A program made the translations under genes and the position numbers. The notes under the pieces are model-generated. The model saw only the letters and a list, made by a program, of their open reading frames with translations. It was not told where the DNA came from and did no database searches. Below are positions 17,322 to 25,555 of a stretch of 64,000 nucleotides of DNA, piece by piece; positions within the stretch are counted from its first letter, which is position 1; the number at the start of each line of letters is the position of its first letter. The stretch is from OLB6 sp964620125 (GTDB lineage Bacteria > Bacteroidota > Ignavibacteria > Kapaibacteriales > Kapaibacteriaceae), in assembly GCA_964620125.1 (NCBI GenBank), contig CAZUGQ010000017.1:1-64000 (forward strand). Direction: 5' to 3'.

Positions 17322-17825
17322 GTGGCAAAACAGAAACTATCGGATCTGAATCTTAAGGACAAGATCGTGTACGTTGGCCGCACGGCCAAGGTAGTGAAGG
17401 GTGGACGTAGGTTCAACTTCAGTGCCATCGTGATTGTTGGCGACGAAAACGGTCATGTTGGCTACGGACTTGGCAAAGCCGGCGAAGTATCGGATGCCGT
17501 AACCAAGGCTACCGAAGCTGCAAAGAAGAGCGTGGTAAAGGTGCGTGTGATGGATGGTACCATACCGCACGAGGTTACCGGCCGTTTTGGTGCAGCGAAG
17601 GTTTTGATCCGTCCTGCCACACCAGGTACTGGCGTGATTGCCGCAGGTGGCGTGCGCGCCATCCTTGAATTGGCAGGTGTAAAGGATGTGCTTACTAAAT
17701 CCATGGGTTCTTCCAACCCACACAACACCGTTAAGGCCGCCATGAATGCCTTGCAGCAGCTTGAAGATGCTGCATCCGTAGCAGCACGCCGAGGTGTGAG
17801 CATTGAAAAGGTCATCCACGGCTAA
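17322..17825 (+). CDS. rpsE: 30S ribosomal protein S5
   Basis: 167 residues. The double-stranded RNA-binding region (DKIVYVGRTAKVVKGGRRF) and VLIRPATPGTGVIAGG-like core are intact. S5 takes part in mRNA unwinding and decoding accuracy. I place the start at GTG 17322 because CGGAG lies at 17311-17315, 6 nt upstream; a TTG at 17316 would touch the ribosome site directly and is less likely. Confidence 0.96.
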   Translation: MAKQKLSDLNLKDKIVYVGRTAKVVKGGRRFNFSAIVIVGDENGHVGYGLGKAGEVSDAVTKATEAAKKSVVKVRVMDGTIPHEVTGRFGAAKVLIRPATPGTGVIAAGGVRAILELAGVKDVLTKSMGSSNPHNTVKAAMNALQQLEDAASVAARRGVSIEKVIHG

Positions 17826-17843
17826 GAAGAACCGGGAATAATC

Positions 17844-18026
17844 ATGAAACTCAAGATCACCCAAGTCCGCAGCGTCATCGGTTCAATCGAAAAGCACAAG
17901 GCTACCATCAAGGCACTTGGGCTTGGACGACCGAACTCCATAACCATTAAGCCCAAAAACCCGCAGATACTGGGAATGGTGAATGCCGTGCGCCACCTGG
18001 TCACCGTAGAAGAAGTACAGGACTAA
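17844..18026 (+). CDS. rpmD: 50S ribosomal protein L30
   Basis: 60 residues, the normal short bacterial form. MKLKITQVRSVIG and the segment ALGLGRPNSITIKPKNPQILG (ends given) are characteristic. L30 contacts 23S rRNA domain II and 5S rRNA region. Located between rpsE (18 nt) and rplO (6 nt) as in the classical spc operon. Confidence 0.96.
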   Translation: MKLKITQVRSVIGSIEKHKATIKALGLGRPNSITIKPKNPQILGMVNAVRHLVTVEEVQD

Positions 18027-18032
18027 CCAACG

Positions 18033-18494
18033 ATGAAACACATTGGCAACATCCAACCGGCCGCTGGCTCCCGTCACCGCAAGAAGCGTGTAGGACGTGG
18101 TGCCGGATCAGGCCATGGTGGCACCTCGACGCGTGGCCACAAGGGACATCAGTCGCGTAGCAACTTCAGCCAGTCTCCTGGCTTCGAAGGTGGTCAGATG
18201 CCCCTCACTCGGCGTGTACCAAAGTTTGGCTTTACCAACATCAACCGGGTGGAACACCAAGAAGTGAACGTAGCTACGCTACAGTCGCTGGTGGATTCAG
18301 GAAAGATTGTTGACGGCGTTGTGAATGCCGAGGTACTCTACAAGCTTGGTGTCGTACGCAGAAAGTCGGCACCCGTAAAGGTACTGGGCAATGGCGAGAT
18401 TTCCGTGGCAGTAAACGTAACCGTAGATAAGATCTCGGCAACTGCCAAACAAAAAATTGAATCAGCCGGCGGAGTAGTTACCATCAATGGCTAA
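18033..18494 (+). CDS. rplO: 50S ribosomal protein L15
   Basis: 153 residues. KKRVGRGAGSGHGGTSTRGHKG and FEGGQMPLTRRVPKFGF are the signature segments of the extended N-terminal arm that threads through 23S rRNA. L15 is a late 50S assembly protein. Its 3' end overlaps the start of secY by 8 nt. Confidence 0.97.
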   Translation: MKHIGNIQPAAGSRHRKKRVGRGAGSGHGGTSTRGHKGHQSRSNFSQSPGFEGGQMPLTRRVPKFGFTNINRVEHQEVNVATLQSLVDSGKIVDGVVNAEVLYKLGVVRRKSAPVKVLGNGEISVAVNVTVDKISATAKQKIESAGGVVTING

Positions 18495-19836
18495 CATCAT
18501 CACGTCCATACGGAACATCTTCAAGATCGAAGAGCTGCGGCAGCGCATCATTTTCACGTTGGTTGCGCTAGTGGCTGTTCGCATTGGGTCGTTTATAACG
18601 ATACCCGGTGTAAACATTGACCTCTTGCGCGCGGCTTCTTCGGCTGGTGATGCTTCTGGAACGATTTTTGGCCTCTACGACATGTTCGTGGGTGGCGCCT
18701 TCTCGAACGCTGCCGTGTTTGCCTTGGGCATCATGCCGTATATCTCGGCAAGCATCATTCTGCAGATAGCTGGTGTTGTGCTCCCCGAGCTGCAGAAGCT
18801 TCAGCGGGAGGGCGAGGATGGCAGGCGAAAGATTAACCAGTACACTCGCATCCTTACCGTTTTCCTTGCAGCACTGCAGGCTTGGGGTGTAACCATCAAG
18901 GTTGCACAGCCGGTGAATCAGATAAGTGCGGTGCCAGAGGCAACGTTGTTTTGGACGCTTTCTTCTGTTTTTATCCTTACCGCTGGAACGATCGTTCTCA
19001 TGTGGATTGGGGAGCAGATCACGGATCGTGGCATTGGAAACGGCATTTCCCTGATCATCATGATCGGCATTATTGCACGATTCCCAACCTCGCTCTCACA
19101 AGAGATATCGCTGATCAGCAGTGGATCGCGGAACCTGGTTGTGGATGCCGTGCTTCTCGTGCTCCTCGCAGGAATCATTGCGGCCGTTATTCTGGTTACT
19201 CAGGGTGCCCGTCGGATTCCTGTTCAGTATGCCAAGCGGCAGGTAGGACGAAAGGTGTACGGCGGAACAACACAGTACATACCGTTGCGCGTGAACACGG
19301 CAGGCGTTATGCCTATCATCTTCGCACAGTCGATATTGTTTGTTCCTGCAACCGTTGCTTCGTTCTTCCCAGATAATGCCTTCCTGCAAGGACTGGCCAA
19401 TGCCTTCAGCGAACGAAGCGTGTGGTATGCACTCACGTACGGACTAATGATTCTGTTCTTCACGTACTTCTATACAGCCATCGCCTTCAATCCTAAGGAA
19501 GTGGCCGACAACATGAAGCGGAATGGCGGGTTTATTCCAGGCGTTCGCCCTGGTGCCCATACGGCCGAATACATCGAGAACATTCTCACGCGCATTACTT
19601 TACCAGGAGCCATCTTCCTGGCTATCGTGGCTATTCTGCCCACGTTTGCCATGAATGTTCTGCAAGTGCCACCACTCTTCGCATCCTTCTTTGGTGGAAC
19701 CAGCTTGCTCATCATCGTAGGTGTTGCGCTGGACACGCTGCAACAGATTGAATCACATCTCCTGATGAGGCACTACGACGGCTTCATGAAAACCGGTCGC
19801 ATTCGTGGACGAGCTGGAGCCTTGAGCGGACAATGA
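18487..19836 (+). CDS. secY: protein translocase subunit SecY
   Basis: 449 residues with ten hydrophobic segments, the central channel of the Sec translocon in the inner membrane. SIRNIFKIEELRQRI, the plug-region GIMPYISASIILQ and the cytoplasmic loop NPKEVADNMKRNGGFIPG are conserved. Location between rplO and map is standard. Overlaps rplO by 8 nt and map by 4 nt. The machinery serves the many signal-peptide and T9SS proteins encoded nearby. Confidence 0.98.
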   Translation: MANIITSIRNIFKIEELRQRIIFTLVALVAVRIGSFITIPGVNIDLLRAASSAGDASGTIFGLYDMFVGGAFSNAAVFALGIMPYISASIILQIAGVVLPELQKLQREGEDGRRKINQYTRILTVFLAALQAWGVTIKVAQPVNQISAVPEATLFWTLSSVFILTAGTIVLMWIGEQITDRGIGNGISLIIMIGIIARFPTSLSQEISLISSGSRNLVVDAVLLVLLAGIIAAVILVTQGARRIPVQYAKRQVGRKVYGGTTQYIPLRVNTAGVMPIIFAQSILFVPATVASFFPDNAFLQGLANAFSERSVWYALTYGLMILFFTYFYTAIAFNPKEVADNMKRNGGFIPGVRPGAHTAEYIENILTRITLPGAIFLAIVAILPTFAMNVLQVPPLFASFFGGTSLLIIVGVALDTLQQIESHLLMRHYDGFMKTGRIRGRAGALSGQ

Positions 19837-20639
19837 CGTTAACCGACACCATAGCTCCCATTCACGGTGCAGCCGATATTGAACAGTTGGCTGCAGCAAG
19901 CCGAGTAGTTGCAGAAGCACTCGACTTAGTACAACAGCACATTGCCCCGGGTGTGACTACTCGTGAGCTTGATGCACTTGCCGAGGAATTCATTCTTAGC
20001 AAGGGCGGGCGTCCCGCATTCAAGGGCTATCGTGTTGATCACAAGGAATTCCCCTTCACGCTTTGCATCAGTATTGATGAAGAAGTGGTGCATGGAATGC
20101 CCAGTGCTCGTGTGCTGAAGGAAGGGCAAGTGGTTAGTGTTGACTGTGGAGTAGAGCTCGATGGTTTTTATGGTGACAGTGCTCGCACGATTGCCGTAGG
20201 TACCATCACGCCAGAAAAACAGCGTCTGCTAGATGTAACGCGCGAGTCGCTTATGCTTGGCGTTGAAGCAGCCGTTGAAGGCGCAAAGGTGTACGACATT
20301 GCAAAGGCTATCCAAACACACGTGGAGAAGAACGGCTTTTCCGTTGTGCGCGAGCTGGTTGGGCATGGCATTGGGCGAAATCTCCACGAGGAGCCACCGG
20401 TACCCAACTTCGTACCCGGTTTATTACACCGTTCACGCTATCCAAACATTCGGCTTGTGAACGGCATGGCATTGGCGATTGAACCCATGGTGAACATGGG
20501 AATGTTTCAGGTTCATACGGCAGCGGACGGGTGGACGGTGTATACAGCCGACAACAAGCCATCAGCCCACTTCGAGCACACTGTGGTGATTAACGGGAAC
20601 TCTCCACGCATCCTAACCACATCGCAGTTGGCCGCATGA
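19833..20639 (+). CDS. map: methionine aminopeptidase, type I
   Basis: 268 residues. The five metal ligands are visible: Asp104 (DCGVEL), Asp115 (GDSART), His178 (GHGIGR), Glu217 (IEPMV) and Glu248 (FEHTVV). The His in HGMPS (residue 88) is the conserved substrate-binding one. It removes N-terminal Met from new proteins. It overlaps both secY and infA by 4 nt (ATGA), so the three are translationally coupled. Confidence 0.97.
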   Translation: MTLTDTIAPIHGAADIEQLAAASRVVAEALDLVQQHIAPGVTTRELDALAEEFILSKGGRPAFKGYRVDHKEFPFTLCISIDEEVVHGMPSARVLKEGQVVSVDCGVELDGFYGDSARTIAVGTITPEKQRLLDVTRESLMLGVEAAVEGAKVYDIAKAIQTHVEKNGFSVVRELVGHGIGRNLHEEPPVPNFVPGLLHRSRYPNIRLVNGMALAIEPMVNMGMFQVHTAADGWTVYTADNKPSAHFEHTVVINGNSPRILTTSQLAA

Positions 20640-20854
20640 GTAAGAATGACGCGATTCGTGTTGACGGCACCATCGTGGAGGCGCTACCCAACACACAGTT
20701 CATCGTTCAACTGGAGAACGGGCATCAAATCCATGCACATGTTTCCGGGAAGATGCGGATGAACTTCATCAAGATATTCCGCGGAGACAAGGTCACCGTT
20801 GAAATGTCGCCATACGACCTTACCAAAGGTCGGATTGTGTACCGATACAAATAA
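20636..20854 (+). CDS. infA: translation initiation factor IF-1
   Basis: 72 residues, standard. KNDAIRVDGTIVEALPNTQF, HAHVSGKMRMNFIKIFRGDKV (ends as given) and the end SPYDLTKGRIVYRYK identify the single S1-like domain that occupies the 30S A site during initiation. Overlaps map by 4 nt. A motif copy (CAGGGGGCTTCGG) is in the 45-nt gap that follows. Confidence 0.97.
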   Translation: MSKNDAIRVDGTIVEALPNTQFIVQLENGHQIHAHVSGKMRMNFIKIFRGDKVTVEMSPYDLTKGRIVYRYK

Positions 20855-20899
20855 ATCTCGCAGGGGGCTTCGGCACGGGCCCACTTCAGGAGCAGCATC

Positions 20900-21016
20900 A
20901 TGAAAATTCAGGCTTCGGTTAAGAAACGCAACCCCGACGACAAGATCGTGCGTCGGAAGGGGAAGGTGTACGTCATCAACAAGAAGAACCCCCGCTACAA
21001 GCAACGTCAAGGGTAA
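20900..21016 (+). CDS. rpmJ: 50S ribosomal protein L36, zinc-free type
   Basis: 38 codons, found by reading the sequence between infA and rpsM. The protein starts MKIQASVKKRNPDDK and ends NKKNPRYKQRQG. L36 usually binds zinc through three Cys and one His (CxxC...C...H); here these positions are Asn, Asp, Asn and Tyr, so this is the zinc-free form. AGGAGCAGC lies just before the ATG. The protein sits in the 50S near the L6/GTPase-associated region. Confidence 0.93.
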   Translation: MKIQASVKKRNPDDKIVRRKGKVYVINKKNPRYKQRQG

Positions 21017-21028
21017 GAGGAGAACACT

Positions 21029-21406
21029 GTGGCACGTATCGCTGGCATAGACCTGCCAAAGAACAAGCGCGGCTTGGTTGCGCTCACCTACATCTTTGGT
21101 GTAGGACCAACCACTAGCCGTGACGTACTTGACAAAGCAGGCATTGACCCCACAAAGCGGGTTAGCACATGGAGTGACGACGAGATTGCACGCATCCGTC
21201 AAGTCTTGAGTGACTACAAGACGGAAGGGCAGTTGCGCTCCGAGATTCAGCTCAACATCAAGCGACTGATGGACATCGGTTGTTACCGTGGCCTTCGGCA
21301 TCGTCGAGGTCTTCCCGTACGCGGCCAGCGCACGAGAACCAATGCGCGTACTCGTAAGGGCAAGCGCAAGACAGTGGCCGGAAAGAAGAAGGCCGCACGT
21401 AAGTAA
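21029..21406 (+). CDS. rpsM: 30S ribosomal protein S13
   Basis: 125 residues from a GTG start at 21029, preceded by AGAGGAGAACACT. MARIAGIDLPKNKRG, the helix-two-turn-helix region and GLRHRRGLPVRGQRT are typical. S13 forms the 30S head bridge to L5 and contacts P-site tRNA. Followed by rpsK after 54 nt. Confidence 0.97.
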   Translation: MARIAGIDLPKNKRGLVALTYIFGVGPTTSRDVLDKAGIDPTKRVSTWSDDEIARIRQVLSDYKTEGQLRSEIQLNIKRLMDIGCYRGLRHRRGLPVRGQRTRTNARTRKGKRKTVAGKKKAARK

Positions 21407-21460
21407 GAAATCATCGTAGTCAGGCAGGCATACTGACTGCACACCCAAGACGGAGAATAC

Positions 21461-21847
21461 ATGGCAGCAGCTAAAAAACGCGTCAAACGCAAAATCGTAG
21501 CCGATGTTCACGGCAAGGCGTTTGTGCGCGCTACCTTCAACAACGTGATCGTGACCATCACGGACACGTATGGCAACACGCTCACATGGTCGTCAGCCGG
21601 CAAAAATGGCTTCCGCGGTTCCAAGAAGAACACGCCGTATGCCTCGCAGGTAAGCGCCGACAAGGCAGCGCGCCAGGCCTACGAAATGGGTCTTCGCAAG
21701 GTAGACGTGGTTGTGCGGGGTCCCGGGTCTGGCCGCGAAGCCGCCGTGCGCGCACTCACGCAGGCCGGCCTGGAAGTTCTGTCCATCACAGACCGCACAC
21801 CGCTTCCGCACAACGGCTGCCGTCCGCCAAAGCGCCGTCGCGTATAA
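21461..21847 (+). CDS. rpsK: 30S ribosomal protein S11
   Basis: 128 residues. VHGKAFVRATFNNVIVTITD and DRTPLPHNGCRPPKRRRV are characteristic of S11, which lies in the platform near the mRNA exit. In most bacteria rpsD (S4) follows here; in this genome the next gene is rpoA after 72 nt, and no S4 is encoded in the window. Confidence 0.97.
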   Translation: MAAAKKRVKRKIVADVHGKAFVRATFNNVIVTITDTYGNTLTWSSAGKNGFRGSKKNTPYASQVSADKAARQAYEMGLRKVDVVVRGPGSGREAAVRALTQAGLEVLSITDRTPLPHNGCRPPKRRRV

Positions 21848-21919
21848 GCAAGCTGGCAGCGTCATGTGGGCCAAAGCCCCTTCCCAACCATCACCAACGA
21901 CAAAAACACAAGGTCAATC

Positions 21920-22933
21920 ATGAACACCCACATTCAGATGCCGGAGCGCATGCTTGCCGAGCAGCTTGGCTCGGAGTTCCACGTGCAGTTTACCCTATAT
22001 CCGCTTGAAGAGGGATATGGCGTTACGATCGGGAATGCTCTGCGCCGGGTGCTTCTTTCTTCCATCCCTGGATCGGCGATCATCGGCGTGAAGATTACCG
22101 ATGTGCTTCATGAATTCCAGACCATACCTGGTGTGGTGGAAGACATGTGCGAGATTATTCTGAACCTGAAGGAAGTGCGTTTGCGTGTGGCCGACAAGAA
22201 GGCCCCAAATCGCATTACGTTCACGGTTAAGGGTGGTGGAACGTGGACTGCCAAGTCCATCGGTGATGCATCGCCCGAGATTGAAGTTCTGGATCCCGAC
22301 AAGGTGATTGCTCACCTGGCCGACGATGCAGACTTCGACGTAGAGTTGCGCATCGGTCGCGGTAACGGTTACGTGCCGGCCGAAGAACAGGTAACCTCGG
22401 AGTTTCCTGTTGGCATGCTGCCCATTGATGCAATCTTTACGCCCATCAAGAACGTGATCTACAAGGTGGATCCGTATCGTGTGGGTCAGAAGACGGACTA
22501 TGAAAAGCTCACGCTGGATGTTCTTACGGATGGCTCGATCACTGCCGAGAAGGCAGTGCAGGAAGCATCATCCATTCTGCTGGACCATGTGAAGCTGTTC
22601 CGTGGTGCTTCACTTACGGCAGATGAGCATGATGCAGCAAGTGCCACCGAGCCTGGCAGTGAACAGGAGAAGGAGCGTATGCGCTTGCGTAGAATCCTGT
22701 TGCAACCGGTTGATGAACTCGAACTCAGCGTGCGTGCTCACAACTGTTTGAAGGCAGCAAACATTAAGATCTTGGCCGACCTTGTAAGCTTACAAGAAAC
22801 GGACCTGCTCAAGTTCCGCAACTTCGGCCGCAAGAGTCTGGCAGAACTTACTGACGTGGTGTACCAGAACGGACTTACGTTCGGGATGGACGTAGCTCAA
22901 TACATTCAAGACGAACTCAAGGAAAGCGAATAA
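21920..22933 (+). CDS. rpoA: RNA polymerase alpha subunit
   Basis: 337 residues. The N-terminal assembly domain (EEGYGVTIGNALRRVLLSSIPG) and the C-terminal DNA/activator-binding domain (from about residue 255, with the helix-hairpin-helix FRNFGRKSLAEL) are both complete. The ATG at 21920 is chosen over an open-frame extension because MNTHIQMPERM is the natural beginning and the upstream 72 nt contain a motif copy (CCAAAGCCCC). It directly follows rpsK; rplQ starts 1 nt after its stop. Confidence 0.97.
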   Translation: MNTHIQMPERMLAEQLGSEFHVQFTLYPLEEGYGVTIGNALRRVLLSSIPGSAIIGVKITDVLHEFQTIPGVVEDMCEIILNLKEVRLRVADKKAPNRITFTVKGGGTWTAKSIGDASPEIEVLDPDKVIAHLADDADFDVELRIGRGNGYVPAEEQVTSEFPVGMLPIDAIFTPIKNVIYKVDPYRVGQKTDYEKLTLDVLTDGSITAEKAVQEASSILLDHVKLFRGASLTADEHDAASATEPGSEQEKERMRLRRILLQPVDELELSVRAHNCLKAANIKILADLVSLQETDLLKFRNFGRKSLAELTDVVYQNGLTFGMDVAQYIQDELKESE

Positions 22934-22934
22934 C

Positions 22935-23681
22935 ATGCGACACGGGTATGCCGGGCGGAAGCTCAAGCGCACTGCAAGCCACCGCAAGGCCATGCTCTCA
23001 AACATGGCCTCTAGCCTGTTCGAGCACAAGCGCGTGGTAACAACCTTGGCCAAGGCCAAGGAGCTGCGCTCATTTGCCGAACAACTCATCACGCGCGCAC
23101 GCCGGGCCTATAGCGCAGAGAGAGCTGGAACCATCAGCGGTGTTGACGTGCACAATCGCCGTATGGTAGGCCGTTACATCAAGAGCAAGGCAGTTCTTCA
23201 GGAGCTCTTTGATACCATCGCCCCGATGGTGGTTGAACGGAATGGTGGATACACGCGCATCACCAAGCTTGGCCAACGTCGAGGTGACCAGGCACCGGAA
23301 GCCGTTATTGAGCTTGTCGATTGGTCTAATCCGCAAGATGGCCGCGTGAGTTCCAAGACGCGTAAAACGCGCACGAAGCCAGAGGCTCGCAAACCTGCCG
23401 GTGCTCAGTCTATCGCTGCCGAGGCTGTGCCAACACTTGCTGAAGAAACCGCCGCCCCAAGTGGTGATACCGTCGAAGCCGCAGATACTGCCGTTGCAGA
23501 AGAAGTAGCTGAAGTGCTAGCTGCAAACGCAGCAACAGCGGATGTTGAGTCTGCAGAGGAAGTGGTGGCACAAGCTGACAACGGTGTAGAAGGCTCTGCC
23601 GATGAACAAGCTGCAGATGGTGCTTCAGAAGGGGATGCCCCTGCAAAATCGGACGAAGACAAGCCCTCTGACAATGCATAA
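22935..23681 (+). CDS. rplQ: 50S ribosomal protein L17 with long acidic C-terminal tail
   Basis: 248 residues, about twice the usual 120-130. Residues 1 to about 120 (MRHGYAGRKLKRTASHRKAM to the VIELVD region) are ordinary L17, which lies by the tunnel exit. After a basic linker (TRKTRTKPEARKP) the last 115 residues are strongly acidic and rich in Ala, Glu, Asp, Val and Thr, with no predicted fold. The composition mirrors the extension on S17. It is the last gene of the ribosomal cluster and is followed by a good terminator. Confidence 0.95.
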   Translation: MRHGYAGRKLKRTASHRKAMLSNMASSLFEHKRVVTTLAKAKELRSFAEQLITRARRAYSAERAGTISGVDVHNRRMVGRYIKSKAVLQELFDTIAPMVVERNGGYTRITKLGQRRGDQAPEAVIELVDWSNPQDGRVSSKTRKTRTKPEARKPAGAQSIAAEAVPTLAEETAAPSGDTVEAADTAVAEEVAEVLAANAATADVESAEEVVAQADNGVEGSADEQAADGASEGDAPAKSDEDKPSDNA

Positions 23682-23707
23682 TTGACAACTCATGAGTGAA
23701 CTCCCAC

Positions 23708-23740
23708 ACGCCGGACTTCGGTCCGGCGTTCCTGTTTTAT
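23708..23740 (+). terminator. intrinsic terminator after rplQ
   Basis: ACGCCGGAC and GTCCGGCGT form a perfect 9-bp stem with a TTCG loop, followed by TCCTGTTTTAT. It marks the end of the ribosomal supercluster, 27 nt after the rplQ stop. Confidence 0.8.
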
Positions 23741-23768
23741 AGGGAGTTTCACAACTACATTCAGGGTT

Positions 23769-24380
23769 ATGACCGACCTAATCACGGCAACGTTTCTCAA
23801 GGGAGCAACCGCTCCATCGCAGTTCCCCCGATCGGATCTGCCAGAGGTTGCTATGATTGGCAGGTCGAACGTTGGCAAGTCCTCGCTCATCAACCAGCTC
23901 GTGCGGCATGGTGGGCTGGCCAGGGTATCAAACACGCCTGGTAAGACGCAGGAAATCAACTTTTACACAACGGATGCAGGCTTCATGCTTGTAGACCTTC
24001 CGGGCTACGGCTATGCTCGTGTGAGCAAGGAGCAGCGAGCCTCCTTCAGCGAACTCATTCGTACCTACCTGCTTCAACGAAGTCAAATGCTGCTAGCGTG
24101 TGTGCTTGTGGATGCTCGGCACGACCCCATGGTGCCAGATCTTGCCATGGTTGAAGAACTGGAGTTTGCTGGCAGACCGTATGCAGTGCTTCTTACCAAG
24201 GTAGATAAGCTCAAGCCTCGGCAGGTAGAAGCCCGACTCAATCAGTTTAGAACCTTGCTTTCGCAATGCACCCATGTAGTGGATGTTATCCCAACATCGG
24301 CAATCACTGGCGAAGGTAGGTCCAACATCATTGGTATGATGAAACGTCTACGCACCCTTTCCAACGAGGCTGCATCATGA
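23769..24380 (+). CDS. engB: ribosome biogenesis GTPase EngB (YsxC/YihA)
   Basis: 203 residues, single GTPase domain. G1 GRSNVGKSS (31-39), the switch segment RVSNTPGKTQEINF, G3 DLPGYG (76-81) and G4 TKVDKL (143-148) are all present. EngB assists late assembly of the 50S subunit. It comes directly after the ribosomal cluster terminator and overlaps purE by 4 nt (ATGA). Confidence 0.95.
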   Translation: MTDLITATFLKGATAPSQFPRSDLPEVAMIGRSNVGKSSLINQLVRHGGLARVSNTPGKTQEINFYTTDAGFMLVDLPGYGYARVSKEQRASFSELIRTYLLQRSQMLLACVLVDARHDPMVPDLAMVEELEFAGRPYAVLLTKVDKLKPRQVEARLNQFRTLLSQCTHVVDVIPTSAITGEGRSNIIGMMKRLRTLSNEAAS

Positions 24381-24865
24381 ACAGCGCACCCATTGTTGGC
24401 ATCGTTATGGGCTCGGATACAGATCTGCCCGTAATGCGCGATGCCGCTGCAGTTTGTGAAGAGTTCGGCATTCCATACGAGATTCGTGTGCTTAGTGCCC
24501 ATCGCACACCTGCTGATATGGCCGAATATGGCACAACCGCACATGAGCGTGGTTTGAAGATCATCATCGCAGGAGCTGGCGGTGCCGCCCACCTTCCCGG
24601 CATGTTGGCATCACATTCGCCGTTGCCCGTGATCGGTGTTCCCGTGCCCACGAAACAACTGCGCGGGCTGGATTCGCTGCTGAGCATTGTTCAAATGCCA
24701 GCCGGCGTTCCCGTAGCAACGGTGGCGGTAGGGGGCGGACGTAATGCCGGGATTCTTGCTGTGCAGGTTCTTGCCATTACTGACGAAACGTTGCGCTGCA
24801 AGCTCGTTGCATTCAAGCGTGCGTTGGCAGAAGAATCTAGGCGCAAGAACGAGATGTTACACTAG
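24377..24865 (+). CDS. purE: N5-carboxyaminoimidazole ribonucleotide mutase (PurE class I)
   Basis: 162 residues. MGSDTDLPVM binds the phosphate, and the SAHRTP loop with its catalytic His marks class I PurE, which converts N5-CAIR to CAIR in purine synthesis. purK, its usual partner, is not in the window. Overlaps engB by 4 nt, so both are probably expressed together. It is convergent with the PAP2 gene. Confidence 0.95.
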   Translation: MNSAPIVGIVMGSDTDLPVMRDAAAVCEEFGIPYEIRVLSAHRTPADMAEYGTTAHERGLKIIIAGAGGAAHLPGMLASHSPLPVIGVPVPTKQLRGLDSLLSIVQMPAGVPVATVAVGGGRNAGILAVQVLAITDETLRCKLVAFKRALAEESRRKNEMLH

Positions 24866-24866
24866 C

Positions 24867-24929
24867 TGCTCAGCAAATGATCGGCTGAATACTCAGCATG
24901 CTTGTCGTAGCGGCAATGAGCGCTGAGCA
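24867..24929. repeat. inverted repeat between convergent purE and PAP2 genes
   Basis: TGCTCAGC (24867-24874) and GCTGAGCA (24922-24929) are 8-nt inverted arms, with a small GCTGA/TCAGC hairpin (24884-24897) inside. No T-run. It may serve both genes as a terminator; this is a weak call. Confidence 0.35.
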
Positions 24930-24931
24930 CT

Positions 24932-25555
24932 TCACTGCGTTACTGCGCTCTCCGAGGGGTTGTTCAACGTAAGACGGTTAACAACCCACCATGCAACGGC
25001 CATGCCTACCATGGAGCCTGCAATAACATCGCTAAGGTAATGCACGTTGTAGAGCACGCGGCCAAGAGCGATTCCCAGTCCCAGAATCCACATTAGCCAC
25101 CACAAACGTGGCCATGCAACACTCCCTGCCACGGCAATACTCAAGCCTGTGGTTGCGTGACCGGACGGGAACGAATTCCACCCCCAGTCAACGATGAAAG
25201 CAAACACCTGTGGCACCACAGCCCCCTGATCAAGCATGAGTGGTGGGCGTGGCCTGCAAACGATCACCTTGATGATGTTAGCAAGGATGCCTGATGCTGC
25301 CACAGAAATGAACAAAGCAGCGTGGCGCTTTGCCAGGCTTTTCCAGCTGCGCCAGGCAATCACAGTGGTGATGATGCTATATCCAAGCACCCACTGACTT
25401 TCGCCTACCTTTTCCAGCATGTGTGCAATATCATTCGTCCACGGCGTAGCGTGGCTGGCAATGAACTGAGCAAGGGGAATATCAACAAATGCGGCGCTGG
25501 CTATCGCCAGCGCCGCAAGGATCAATAGTGTGTTGATTTGCCAGCGTGGGTACAT
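24932..25555 (-). CDS. PAP2-family membrane phosphatase
   Basis: 207 residues with about five to six membrane helices. The three acid-phosphatase motifs are present: KVIVCRPRPP (about 103-112), PSGH (about 137-140, with the catalytic His) and GRVLYNVHYLSD (about 172-183, His and Asp). These enzymes remove phosphate from lipid phosphates, such as undecaprenyl pyrophosphate or phosphatidic acid, at the outer face of the inner membrane. The Arg of motif 3 is preceded by Gly rather than Ser, a tolerated change. Its ATG directly abuts the stop of the upstream propeller gene. Confidence 0.88.
   Translation of the reverse strand: MYPRWQINTLLILAALAIASAAFVDIPLAQFIASHATPWTNDIAHMLEKVGESQWVLGYSIITTVIAWRSWKSLAKRHAALFISVAASGILANIIKVIVCRPRPPLMLDQGAVVPQVFAFIVDWGWNSFPSGHATTGLSIAVAGSVAWPRLWWLMWILGLGIALGRVLYNVHYLSDVIAGSMVGMAVAWWVVNRLTLNNPSESAVTQ

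Noticed and set aside
22966..23709. Long minus-strand open frames over the rplQ tail
   Set aside because: Ser/Ala/Thr- or Leu-rich mirror images of the acidic low-complexity tail; no start signal.
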